Below, piece after piece: positions 43,220-51,376 of a DNA stretch of 64,000 nt. The translations under genes and the position numbers were made by a program. Each line of letters opens with the position of its first letter. The stretch's first letter is position 1. This DNA comes from Roseburia sp. GTDB lineage: Bacteria; Bacillota; Clostridia; Lachnospirales; Lachnospiraceae. The notes under the pieces were generated by a model, which was not told the DNA's origin, ran no database searches, and saw only the letters and a program-made list of their open reading frames with translations. The stretch spans positions 1 to 64,000 of the forward strand of contig JAMPFV010000009.1 in the NCBI GenBank assembly GCA_023664265.1, read 5' to 3'.

Positions 43220-45016
43220 TTATGCTTCTTTCTTCTTGAGAAAATCATACTGCGACATAAACAGATTGTAGTATTCGCCCTTTCTCTCGAGCAGCTCCTC
43301 GTGGGTTCCGCTCTCCAGAATGTTTCCCTTGTCCACATATATAATACAGCTTGCGTTCTTGATGGTGGAAAGCCGGTGCGCGATAATGAAGGAGGTGCGT
43401 CCCTCCAACAGGCGGTTCAGCCCTTTTTGCAGCAGGATTTCCGTCTCCGTGTCGATGCTGGAAGTCGCCTCGTCGAGTATCAGGATGGCGGGGTTTTCCA
43501 GCAAGGCCCGCGCGAAGCTGATAAGCTGGCGCTGTCCGGCGGACAGGCGGCTTCCGCGCTCGTTTACCTGCGTCTGATAGCCGTTCTCCATCTCCATAAT
43601 AAAGTCGTGCGCGCACACTGTCTTGGCGGCCGCGATAACCTCCTCCTCCGTGGCTTCCAGATTTCCATAACGGATGTTATCCATAATCGTGCCGGAGAAG
43701 ATGAAGCTGTCCTGCATCATAATCCCCATCTGCTTTCGCAGGGATTTCAGCGTCACGCCTGAAATGTCGGTGCCGTCAATCAGGATTTGTCCGGAGTCCA
43801 CATTGTAGAAGCGGCAGATGAGGTTCACAATCGTTGACTTTCCGGCGCCGGTGGGCCCGACAATCGCATAGGTATCCCCGGGCTTGGCGGTGAAGCTGAC
43901 CTTGTTCAAGATTTGTACGCCGTCCTCGTAGCTGAAGCACACGTCCTTAAATTCGACCTTCCCTGAGATCGGCGGCATCGCCACCGCGTCGGGGTTGTCC
44001 CTGACATTGACGGGCTCGTCGATCGTCTCAAAGATGCGCTCCAAGTACGCTATCGCCGTCAGCAGCGAATTGTAGAAGGAGGCCAGCGTGTTAATCGGCT
44101 CCCAGAAGCGCGAGATGTACGAGGTAAAGGCAATCAGGATACCGATGGTAACGCCGTAGAGCTCGCCCGAAATCCACCCGATGCCGATGACATAGATAAA
44201 CGCGGTGGTCACCGTGGAAATCGAGTCGATGCAGGGCCACATGATAAAGTTGTACTTCACGGCGCGCATCCATGCCGTTCTGTAGCTGTCGCTCAGACGG
44301 TTGAAGATGGAGGTGTTCTCCCGCTCGCGCACGAAGGACTGCGTAACGCGGATACCGTTGATGCTCTCCGCGATATACGCGGTCAGGTTGGACTGCTTGT
44401 TGCTCTGAATCTGCCATGCGCGCCGCTGCCGCCTTTTGACAAAGATGATGACGGCAACCAGGACGGGAAGGCCGCACAGGCAGATGAGGGTGAGGCGGAC
44501 ATGGAGCATCAGCATAAACGCCACAATAAATATCAGGTTGCACATATCGGTAATCGTGTTGATGATACCGTTGGAGAGCAAATCGCTCAGGCTGTTCACA
44601 TAGTTGACGACACGCACCTGTATCTTGCCGTGCGGGCGCTCGTCATAGTACGAGAACGGAAGCTCCTGCAGATGGCAGAAGATGTCCGAGCGGAGCTGAT
44701 GCACGGTGGCCTGCCCGATGCGGCTGGTAATGCGGATCTTGAGCCGGATGCAGACACAGGCGTACAGAACGATGGCCAGCGACAGCAAAGTAATAATAAC
44801 AATTGCTTTTATATTTCCCGCGGGGATATAAGTGTCCATGATCGCACTGATAAATATCGGAAAGAGCATGGTCAGCGCGGAGGAGGACAGCATCAGAAAC
44901 AGCGCGAGCGCAAGCTGTCCGCGGTAGGGCTTTACATATTGGAAGAGCCGTTTGAGCTGATTGAGGTCAAATTTGTCCTCTAAAATCTCATCAATATCGT
45001 ATTTATTTCGTGCCAT
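43220..45016 (-). CDS. ABC exporter half-transporter (MsbA/LmrA type), canonical ATPase site
   Basis: 598 residues from the ATG at 45016 (GGAGG eight bases upstream). Six membrane segments (about 25-310), then an ATPase domain with Walker A GPTGAGKSTIVN, the signature LSAGQRQLISFARALL and Walker B LILDEATSSID with catalytic Glu. The upstream gene on the same strand encodes the partner and overlaps this one by 14 bases. It is the second gene of a two-gene minus-strand operon. Heterodimeric exporters of this type export drugs or lipids. Substrate not indicated by neighbours. Confidence 0.93.
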   Translation of the reverse strand: MARNKYDIDEILEDKFDLNQLKRLFQYVKPYRGQLALALFLMLSSSALTMLFPIFISAIMDTYIPAGNIKAIVIITLLSLAIVLYACVCIRLKIRITSRIGQATVHQLRSDIFCHLQELPFSYYDERPHGKIQVRVVNYVNSLSDLLSNGIINTITDMCNLIFIVAFMLMLHVRLTLICLCGLPVLVAVIIFVKRRQRRAWQIQSNKQSNLTAYIAESINGIRVTQSFVRERENTSIFNRLSDSYRTAWMRAVKYNFIMWPCIDSISTVTTAFIYVIGIGWISGELYGVTIGILIAFTSYISRFWEPINTLASFYNSLLTAIAYLERIFETIDEPVNVRDNPDAVAMPPISGKVEFKDVCFSYEDGVQILNKVSFTAKPGDTYAIVGPTGAGKSTIVNLICRFYNVDSGQILIDGTDISGVTLKSLRKQMGIMMQDSFIFSGTIMDNIRYGNLEATEEEVIAAAKTVCAHDFIMEMENGYQTQVNERGSRLSAGQRQLISFARALLENPAILILDEATSSIDTETEILLQKGLNRLLEGRTSFIIAHRLSTIKNASCIIYVDKGNILESGTHEELLERKGEYYNLFMSQYDFLKKKEA

Positions 45017-46787
45017 GCTTCTCACCTCCTCTGTCCGCGGCATCATTCAGCGCATCCACATATTTCTCAAATTCTCCGTACTGGTGGCGGAAGACGGTTG
45101 CATAGTAGCCGTTGGCGGCCAACAGCGTATCGTGCGTTCCCTGCTCGACGATGCGCCCGTCATTCAGCACCAGAATCAAATCGGAATCCTTGATGGAAGA
45201 AATGCGGTAGGCCACCACGAAAATCGTGCACTTGTGGTCGATTGCGTTGAGCTGCTTCTGGATATAGCTCTCCGTCTCCATGTCCACGGCGGAGGTCGTG
45301 TCGTCCAGAATCAGAATCGACGGCTCCTTCAACAGCGCGCGCGCAAGGGAGATGCGCTGCTTCTGCCCGCCGGACAATCCGACGCCGCGCTCACCGACAA
45401 TGGTATCGTAGCCGTCCGGCATTTCCCGGATAAAGCTGTCCGCATCTGCCATGACGGCGGCCTTTTCGACCTCCTCAAAGGGACAGTCCGGCTTGCTGTA
45501 GGCGATGTTTCCCTCGACAGTGTCGGAGAACAGGAAGACATCCTGCATCGCCATGCCGATATTCCGCCGCAGCATGTACAAGTCCAAATCCTTGACATTG
45601 CGGCCATCCACAAGCACCTCGCCGTCCGTCACGTCATAAAAGCGGCACAGCAGATTCATGATCGTTGACTTGCCGGAACCTGTGGAGCCGAGGATTCCGA
45701 CGGTCTGGCCGCTCTTTACGGTGAAGCTCACATTATGTATGATGTCCTCGTCGTCCGCGCTGTAAGAGACATTGCGGAAGGTGACGTCGCCCTTGAGACG
45801 CTCGCAGGGAATCGCCTTGTCGGGACGCTTTACCCGCGGCTCCTCGCTGTAGGTCGCGTAAATCTTCTCGACGGAGGTGGTAAAGCGCTGGATGTCATTG
45901 ATACGCCAGCCGATCTGCCGCAGGGGGTTGGTGAGCATCCAGAGATACCCGTTGATGGTCACGTAGTTGCCGAGCGTCATGGAGCCTTGAATGACCATGA
46001 TACTGCCGACAAGCATCAGGACAATCGTGAGCATGTTTGAGAGAAACTCAAACAGGGGGACATATTTTGTCCAGATTTCTGCGGCTGCAAGCTCGGCATC
46101 CCGATAGGCGTCGTTTTCTCTATTAAATTTGCTGATTTCATAGTCCTCCTTGGAGAAGGCCTTGACCACGCGGTTGCCGCTGATGTTTTCCTGTACAAAG
46201 GTATTCAGGGAGGAGAACTGCTCGCGAATCCTCTGAAATCGGGGGCGGCCGTTTTTGCGCTGGCTCAGCGTGACAAGCAGGGCGAACGGAAGCACCGCGC
46301 ACATGCACAGCGCAAGCGTCCATTTTACCGTAAAAATCATAATCAGCGCAAAGAAAAACAGAAATACATTTTCATAGACCTGATAAATAACAAATGCTAT
46401 GAAATGACGGATGGCATCCATATCGCCGGTCTGGCGGCTGAGCAAATCGCCCGTGCGCTTTTTGTTGTAGAAGTCAAAATCCTCCTGAAGGAGCTTGCGA
46501 TACACCGTGTCCCGCATGGTATAGAGAACATTCTGCGAGCAGGTCTCAAAGATGACCTGTGACCAATACCGCAGCAGTCCCCTGAGGACAGTGATTAAGA
46601 TGAGCAGCGCAATCAGCTTCGGCAGCAGCTCGTATCGGCCCGCGGTGATAACGTCATCGACGATGGAGCCGGATACGATGGGCTTGACGATGGCCAGCAC
46701 GGAGATTACCGTGACCATGACCAGACCCAGCGCCATGCTTCGGTTATGCTTTCTCAGAAAGGAATAAAACCATTTCATTGCAGTCAT
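45003..46787 (-). CDS. ABC exporter half-transporter with degenerate Walker B
   Basis: 594 residues, six membrane segments, then an ATPase domain. Walker A GSTGSGKSTIMN and signature LSGGQKQRISLARALL are intact. Walker B reads LILDDTTSAVD, with Asp in place of the catalytic Glu, the mark of the non-canonical site in heterodimeric exporters such as TM287/288. The pair therefore probably works as an asymmetric heterodimer. GGGAGG lies seven bases before the ATG at 46787. First gene of the two-gene operon with its own promoter at 46829-46857. Confidence 0.93.
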   Translation of the reverse strand: MTAMKWFYSFLRKHNRSMALGLVMVTVISVLAIVKPIVSGSIVDDVITAGRYELLPKLIALLILITVLRGLLRYWSQVIFETCSQNVLYTMRDTVYRKLLQEDFDFYNKKRTGDLLSRQTGDMDAIRHFIAFVIYQVYENVFLFFFALIMIFTVKWTLALCMCAVLPFALLVTLSQRKNGRPRFQRIREQFSSLNTFVQENISGNRVVKAFSKEDYEISKFNRENDAYRDAELAAAEIWTKYVPLFEFLSNMLTIVLMLVGSIMVIQGSMTLGNYVTINGYLWMLTNPLRQIGWRINDIQRFTTSVEKIYATYSEEPRVKRPDKAIPCERLKGDVTFRNVSYSADDEDIIHNVSFTVKSGQTVGILGSTGSGKSTIMNLLCRFYDVTDGEVLVDGRNVKDLDLYMLRRNIGMAMQDVFLFSDTVEGNIAYSKPDCPFEEVEKAAVMADADSFIREMPDGYDTIVGERGVGLSGGQKQRISLARALLKEPSILILDDTTSAVDMETESYIQKQLNAIDHKCTIFVVAYRISSIKDSDLILVLNDGRIVEQGTHDTLLAANGYYATVFRHQYGEFEKYVDALNDAADRGGEKHGTK

Positions 46788-46828
46788 AAACAGACCTCCC
46801 CCTTTTCTTTTTGTACGCCAGTCTCCTA

Positions 46829-46857
46829 AATATAGACCAAAACGGAGGAATAGTAAA
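46829..46857 (-). promoter_or_regulatory. Promoter of the ABC exporter operon
   Basis: On the minus strand: TTTACT, a 17-base spacer and TATATT, about 40 bases before the ATG at 46787. Confidence 0.65.
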
Positions 46858-46913
46858 GGGGGGAAAATGAAATTTTATAAAGATTTTTTTGCGGGTCTGA
46901 AAAGGTATGTTTT

Positions 46914-46942
46914 TTGCTTATAGTGTGATACACTATTATATT
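46914..46942 (+). promoter_or_regulatory. Helicase promoter with a palindrome filling the spacer
   Basis: TTGCTT, 17 bases and TATATT. The 17-base spacer (46920-46936) is itself a perfect 7-3-7 palindrome, ATAGTGT-GAT-ACACTAT, a likely repressor operator. The regulator is not identified. Confidence 0.65.
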
Positions 46943-46980
46943 GGGAAGCGATAAAGACAAGGGGCGGCGGATACTGCGGA

Positions 46981-49563
46981 ATGGATGAAAAGATGGAAAT
47001 ACGGGTGTCGGTGAGACAGCTTGTGGAGTTTATACTGCGCGAGGGAAACATAGACAATCGAAGATCGGGGGGCGCGGAGAACGCCATGCAGGAGGGCGGG
47101 CGCATCCACAGGATGATACAGCGCCGCATGGGCAGCGAGTACCATTCGGAGGTTGGGCTGAAATATGTATGGGAGACGTCCGACTACAATATTATAATAG
47201 AAGGAAGAGCGGACGGCATCATTGACTATGACTGGGAGCTGCACCACGGCGGCCCGCATTCGGAGGCAGGCGCGACAGCGGCGCATGGGAATGTGGCGGC
47301 AGAGGACGCACAGGCGGCCTTGGGGACGCTGACTTCGGATGCGCAGACAGCGGCAGAGGACGCACAGGCGGCCTTGGGGACGGCGGCCTTAGCTGCGCAG
47401 ACGGCAATTGATGAGATTAAGGGCACCTACAAGGAGCTTTGGCGCATTCAGGAACCCGTGGGCGTCCATCTGGCACAGGCCAAGTGCTATGCGTATATTT
47501 ATGCCGCGCAGTGCGCACTTGCGCGGATTGGCGTCCGCATGACCTACTGTCATATGGAGACGGAGGAAATCAAATATTTCCATGAGGACTATACGCTTGA
47601 GGAGCTGTCCGTCTGGTTTGAGGAGCTGATGCGGGAATATAAGAAGTGGGCGGATTTTCAGTCGCAGTGGCATGAGACGCGCACCGCCTCCATCAGACAG
47701 CTCGCGTTTCCGTATCCGTATCGGGAGGGACAGAAAGAGCTGGTTTCCCATGTCTATCACACCATCTACCACCGCAGGAGGCTGTTCCTCGAGGCGCCGA
47801 CGGGCGTCGGCAAGACGATATCCACGGTGTTTCCCGCAGTCAAGGCGATGGGAGAGGGACTGGCGGAGAAGCTGTTTTATCTGACGGCCAAGACGATTAC
47901 GCGGACGGTGGCGCAGGAGTGTTTCAGCCTGCTTCGGCAGAGCGGGCTTCATATAAAAACAGTTGTTATTACAGCGAAGGACAAAATCTGCTTCCTCAGA
48001 GAGCAGGAGCAGGAGGCGGAGTGCAATCCCGACGCGTGCCCGTATGCCAAGGGACATTTTGACCGAATCAATGACGCGATGTACGATTTGCTCATTCACG
48101 AGGAGGATTTCACGCGCGGGAAGCTGTCGGAATACGCTCGCAGGCATCAGGTCTGTCCCTTTGAGATGAGCTTGGATATGAGCCTGTTTTCCGACACCGT
48201 TATCGGGGATTACAATTATCTGTTCGACCCGCGCGTCTATCTCAAGCGGTTCTTCTCAGAGGGCATGACGCGCAAGGATTATATTTTCCTGATTGACGAG
48301 GCGCACAACCTGTTGGAGCGTGGGCGTGAGATGTACAGCGCGCCCCTGCTCAAAAGCGCGTTTTTAAAGACGAAGAAGCTGTTGAAGGCGTATCAAACGA
48401 AGGTGACGGGGCTTCTGGACAAATGCAATCGGGAGCTTCTGGGGATGAAGCGGCTGTGCGACGGATATCAGCAGGAGCATGGAATCGACGGCTTTGTCTT
48501 GGCGCTGAACAGGATGTATGGGGCGTTGGATGATTTTCTGGACGACCATGACAGCTTTCCCGACAGGAATGAGGTGCTGGAATTTTATTTTGCGGTGGCG
48601 CATTTTTTAAATATGTACGAGCTTTTGGACGACGGCTATGTCGTCTACAGTCAGTTGACGGACGACGGGGACTTTCTGCTCAAGCTCTTCTGCGTCAATC
48701 CGGCGCGCAATCTGCGCCAATGCATGGCGCGCGGGCGCAGCACCATCCTGTTTTCCGCGACGCTGTTGCCGATACAGTATTATAAGAAGCTTCTCGGCGG
48801 CGAGGCGCAGGATTATGAGGTCTATGCGAAATCCGCCTTTGACGAGGAGAGGAAGGCGCTTTTTATCGCGAAGGACGTCACCAGCAAATACACGAGACGC
48901 GGCGAGGAGGAATTTCGGCGCATTGCGCGCTATATTGACGGTCTGGTGCGGGAGCGTTACGGGAATTACATGGTGTTTCTGCCCTCCCATCAGTTTCTGG
49001 AGCAGGTGTACGACTGCTTTATGCGGGAGTGCTTTGATGCGGATATGATGGAGTGCATTGTTCAGGAGGAGCGGATGAGCGAGGCGCAAAGGGAGGCGTT
49101 TTTGCTGCGGTTTCAGGGAAATGAGTCCTGTGATGTGGCGGGCAAAATCAATTTTGAGCTTGAGCAGGAGGAGGAGCGGATCCTGATTGGCTTCTGCGTG
49201 ATGGGCGGTATTTTCTCGGAGGGGATTGACTTGAAGCGCGACAGCCTGATTGGCGTTCTGATCGTGGGGACGGGAATCCCGCAGGTCTGCTGTGAGCGCG
49301 AGCTTTTGAAGGGCTATTTCGACGCGCGGGGGGAGAGCGGCTTTGACTATGCGTACCGCTTCCCGGGGATGAACAAGGTGTTGCAGTCGGCGGGGCGCGT
49401 GATTCGGACCGCCGAGGATGTGGGCGTGGTCGCGCTGCTGGACGAGCGGTTTCTGGAGTACTCGTATCGGCGGATGTTTCCGCGCGAGTGGAGCCGATAC
49501 GAGATTGTCAGCGTGGAGGAAATCGCGAAAAGGGCGGAGAAATTCTGGAACGATTGGCTGTGA
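46981..49563 (+). CDS. XPD/DinG-type Fe-S DNA helicase with N-terminal PD-(D/E)XK nuclease-like domain
   Basis: 860 residues. The N-terminal part (about 1-210) resembles a Cas4/PD-(D/E)XK nuclease: GRADGIIDYD supplies an acidic residue and IDEIKGTYK supplies the E-x-K, but they are separated by a low-complexity insertion with a duplicated 18-residue unit. The helicase has Walker A APTGVGKTISTVF, the DEAH box (FLIDEAHNLLERG), and four cysteines of an Fe-S cluster (CFLREQEQEAEC, CNPDAC, VCPFEM). The C-terminal domain has QSAGRVIRTAEDVGVVALLDERF. It fits the DinG/XPD superfamily, 5'-3' DNA unwinding in repair. The nuclease-helicase fusion is known in Clostridia. Confidence 0.88.
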   Translation: MDEKMEIRVSVRQLVEFILREGNIDNRRSGGAENAMQEGGRIHRMIQRRMGSEYHSEVGLKYVWETSDYNIIIEGRADGIIDYDWELHHGGPHSEAGATAAHGNVAAEDAQAALGTLTSDAQTAAEDAQAALGTAALAAQTAIDEIKGTYKELWRIQEPVGVHLAQAKCYAYIYAAQCALARIGVRMTYCHMETEEIKYFHEDYTLEELSVWFEELMREYKKWADFQSQWHETRTASIRQLAFPYPYREGQKELVSHVYHTIYHRRRLFLEAPTGVGKTISTVFPAVKAMGEGLAEKLFYLTAKTITRTVAQECFSLLRQSGLHIKTVVITAKDKICFLREQEQEAECNPDACPYAKGHFDRINDAMYDLLIHEEDFTRGKLSEYARRHQVCPFEMSLDMSLFSDTVIGDYNYLFDPRVYLKRFFSEGMTRKDYIFLIDEAHNLLERGREMYSAPLLKSAFLKTKKLLKAYQTKVTGLLDKCNRELLGMKRLCDGYQQEHGIDGFVLALNRMYGALDDFLDDHDSFPDRNEVLEFYFAVAHFLNMYELLDDGYVVYSQLTDDGDFLLKLFCVNPARNLRQCMARGRSTILFSATLLPIQYYKKLLGGEAQDYEVYAKSAFDEERKALFIAKDVTSKYTRRGEEEFRRIARYIDGLVRERYGNYMVFLPSHQFLEQVYDCFMRECFDADMMECIVQEERMSEAQREAFLLRFQGNESCDVAGKINFELEQEEERILIGFCVMGGIFSEGIDLKRDSLIGVLIVGTGIPQVCCERELLKGYFDARGESGFDYAYRFPGMNKVLQSAGRVIRTAEDVGVVALLDERFLEYSYRRMFPREWSRYEIVSVEEIAKRAEKFWNDWL
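47296..47403 (+). repeat. Two tandem 54-base in-frame repeats
   Basis: A 33-base block is identical at 47296-47328 and 47350-47382, within a 54-base (18-residue) period. The units read AEDAQAALGTLTSDAQTA and AEDAQAALGTAALAAQTA, Ala-rich and probably helical. They sit between the acidic and E-x-K motifs of the nuclease-like domain of the helicase gene, as an insertion in a loop. Confidence 0.9.
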
Positions 49564-49568
49564 TGCGG

Positions 49569-49597
49569 TTGAAAGTCTGAGCGGTCTGTGCTATACT
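49569..49597 (+). promoter_or_regulatory. Promoter of the LysR gene
   Basis: TTGAAA, a 17-base spacer and TATACT. A second -10-like TATAAT occurs at 49602-49607. Confidence 0.7.
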
Positions 49598-49608
49598 GGC
49601 CTATAATA

Positions 49609-49625
49609 CCTATTAAAACAATAGG
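49609..49625 (+). promoter_or_regulatory. Candidate Rrf2-type operator before the LysR gene
   Basis: CCTATTA-AAA-CAATAGG, a 17-base palindrome with one mismatch, just downstream of the -10 elements. It is nearly identical to the core of the palindrome at 51330-51350. Confidence 0.6.
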
Positions 49626-49660
49626 ATACAGAGGCAATAAAAAGGAAGGCAGGAAAGAGT

Positions 49661-50560
49661 ATGACATTGGCACAGATGGTATATGCAGTTAAGATTGCGG
49701 ATACGAAATCAATGAACAAGGCCGCCACGGAGCTGTTTGTATCGCAGCCTGCGCTGTCCGGTGCGGTCCGGGATCTGGAGGAGGAGCTGCATATAGAATT
49801 GTTTATACGCACGAACCGCGGGATTGTGGTCACGACGGAGGGGGAAGAGTTTTTAAGCTATGCCAGGCAGATGGTGGAGCTGAACAAGATGATCGGCGAG
49901 CGGTATGTGGAGCATAAGCAGTCCAAGAAGAAATTCAGCGTATCCATGCAGCACTACTCGTTTGCGGTTGAAGCGTTTATCGAATTGGGGCGTCAGCTTT
50001 CCATGGACGAATTTGAATTGGCGGTGCATGAGACAAAGACCCACGAGGTGATTGATAACGTGAGGGACTACAGAAGTGAAATCGGCGTGCTGTATCAGAA
50101 TGCGTTCAATGAAAAGGCGATGAAAAAGATTTTTGCGGAGAACGGATTGGAATTTTTCCCGCTCTTTGTGTGCAGAATATCCGTGTATCTGAGCAAAAGT
50201 CATCCCTTGGCGGGAAAGGAGAGAATAGGCTTTGACGAGCTGAAGGACTACCCCTGCCTGTCGTTTGAACAGGGGGAGAAGAATTCCTTTTATTTTGCGG
50301 AGGAGGTATTGAGCACCTTGGACTATAAGCGGATTATCAAGGCGGATGACAGAGCCACCATGCTGAATCTGATGGTTGGCCTGCAGGGATACACCCTATG
50401 CTCGGGGATTATATGCGAAGCGCTAAACGGCGGCAATTTCGTCTCCGTGCCCTTGGACACGGAGGATACGATGACAATCGGGTATGTGAAGCGTAAGAAT
50501 ATGCCGCTTAGCATTCTCGGGCAGAGATACATTGACATTCTCAAAAAATACGGCAGCTGA
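49661..50560 (+). CDS. LysR-family transcriptional regulator
   Basis: 299 residues. The N-terminal winged helix-turn-helix is MTLAQMVYAVKIADTKSMNKAATELFVSQPALSGAVRDLEEEL, followed by an effector domain with SKSHPLAGKERIGFDELKDYPCLSFEQG. GGAAGGCAGGAAAG precedes the ATG. It lies immediately in front of the Rrf2/encapsulin locus and has a matching palindrome in its promoter, so it may regulate sulfur genes, perhaps in the way of CysB/CysL-type LysR proteins. Its effector is unknown. It converges with rrf2. Confidence 0.92.
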   Translation: MTLAQMVYAVKIADTKSMNKAATELFVSQPALSGAVRDLEEELHIELFIRTNRGIVVTTEGEEFLSYARQMVELNKMIGERYVEHKQSKKKFSVSMQHYSFAVEAFIELGRQLSMDEFELAVHETKTHEVIDNVRDYRSEIGVLYQNAFNEKAMKKIFAENGLEFFPLFVCRISVYLSKSHPLAGKERIGFDELKDYPCLSFEQGEKNSFYFAEEVLSTLDYKRIIKADDRATMLNLMVGLQGYTLCSGIICEALNGGNFVSVPLDTEDTMTIGYVKRKNMPLSILGQRYIDILKKYGS

Positions 50561-50605
50561 AACACAGCCGTGGCGGAAGCGGAGCAGGCAGCCCTTCTTG
50601 GCGGA

Positions 50606-51037
50606 TCATATATAGTATTCGCAGGAATCCGGCTGCCTGTCTATCACATCCTGCAGGGTAATGCCGTTCAGATAATCAAGAATTACATGGTAAAGTCCCT
50701 CATACACGGGAAGCGTGAGACAGCCGTTGCAGTTTTCGCAGAGATTCGGGGAATTATCCATGCAGCTTACAGGCACAAGGCTTCCCTCGGCGCTCTCAAG
50801 GATTTCCCTCACGGTGATTTCGGAGGGCGATTTTGCAAGCCGGTAGCCTCCCATATGCCCCTTGTTGGCATTCAGCAGACTGCTCCTGTTTAGGAAGGGG
50901 ATAATTTGCTCCAAATATTTTTTGGAAATATTCTGTCGGGCAGAAATGTCCTTTAAGGCGATAAAGCCTTCATCATAATGCTGGGCGAGGTCAATCATCA
51001 TACGGAATGAGTACCGCCCTCTGGTCGAGATTTTCAA
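50606..51037 (-). CDS. Rrf2-family transcriptional regulator with cysteine cluster
   Basis: 143 residues; TTG start behind AAGGAGG. The N-terminal winged helix (MKISTRGRYSFRMMIDLAQHYDEGFIALKDISARQNISKKYLEQI) is typical of IscR/CymR. Residues about 93-110 contain four cysteines (SCMDNSPNLCENCNGCLTLP), so Fe-S cluster binding as in IscR or NsrR is possible, whereas CymR lacks such a cluster. It is divergently oriented to the encapsulin/sulfur operon, with about 340 bases in between that hold two promoters and repeated half-sites. It most likely senses sulfur or Fe-S status and controls that operon, itself, and perhaps LysR and metQ. Confidence 0.9.
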   Translation of the reverse strand: MKISTRGRYSFRMMIDLAQHYDEGFIALKDISARQNISKKYLEQIIPFLNRSSLLNANKGHMGGYRLAKSPSEITVREILESAEGSLVPVSCMDNSPNLCENCNGCLTLPVYEGLYHVILDYLNGITLQDVIDRQPDSCEYYI

Positions 51038-51086
51038 AACGGATTTCCTCCTTACTTACGAACAATAAAATATATCTTTAAAGCCT

Positions 51087-51115
51087 ATTATACCACGGAA
51101 TACATAGGCAATCAA
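51087..51115 (-). promoter_or_regulatory. rrf2 promoter with flanking half-sites
   Basis: On the minus strand: TTGATT, a 17-base spacer and TATAAT. Inverted GCCTAT (51083-51088) and ATAGGC (51104-51109) overlap the -10 and the spacer, 15 bases apart, so autoregulation is likely. Confidence 0.7.
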
Positions 51116-51245
51116 GGAGAACCTCTGCAAAGATGCGGCTGTAAACCCGCAGGGATACGGCTTTGGTGCCGATAGCGTAATGAGAACAGAAGCGGCGCGG
51201 GAACAACTGCGGGCCGTAATAACGAAAAGTTATAGCCGGCTCTAA
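51108..51245 (+). pseudogene. Possible remnant of a gene 3' end, 45 codons
   Basis: Between the rrf2 and encapsulin promoters there is an open frame with no start codon or ribosome binding site, preceded directly by TAG and ending in TAA. Its 45 codons have protein-like character (ENLCKDAAVNPQGYGFGADS, then VMRTEAAREQLRAVITKSY). The minus strand is also open here over 68 codons. It may be the end of a gene that was replaced when the sulfur operon arrived, or a chance open stretch. No family recognised. Confidence 0.3.
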
Positions 51246-51277
51246 GAAATTGCGCTTCCCGGAATGAGGAAAATGCA

Positions 51278-51307
51278 TTGACAAATCGGATGGACAATGC
51301 GTATAAT
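51278..51307 (+). promoter_or_regulatory. Promoter of the encapsulin/sulfur operon
   Basis: TTGACA, an 18-base spacer and TATAAT, both perfect hexamers. The leader to the ATG at 51377 is about 60 bases and contains the palindrome at 51330. Confidence 0.88.
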
Positions 51308-51329
51308 GACACTATCACAAAACATATAA

Positions 51330-51350
51330 AGCCTATTAAAATAATAGGCT
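51330..51350 (+). promoter_or_regulatory. Candidate Rrf2 operator of the sulfur operon
   Basis: AGCCTATTA-AAA-TAATAGGCT, a perfect 9-3-9 palindrome centred about 33 bases after the -10. It shares its core with the LysR site. Position downstream of the start would block elongation or initiation. Assignment to the adjacent Rrf2 protein is inference. Confidence 0.65.
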
Positions 51351-51376
51351 GATAAAAAGAAGCGAGGTGAAAGCGG

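Noticed and set aside
42390..43271. 293-codon plus-strand frame inside the MATE gene
   Set aside because: Out-of-frame shadow with Gly/Arg-rich sequence; the MATE frame is complete and typical.
50570..50893. Small plus-strand gene opposite rrf2
   Set aside because: It is antisense to the conserved Rrf2 frame and has no recognisable features of its own.
51120..51270. Riboswitch or structured RNA in the long gap before the sulfur operon
   Set aside because: The stretch lies upstream of the plus-strand promoter and also upstream of the minus-strand rrf2 promoter, so neither predicted transcript would contain it, and I recognise no riboswitch core.
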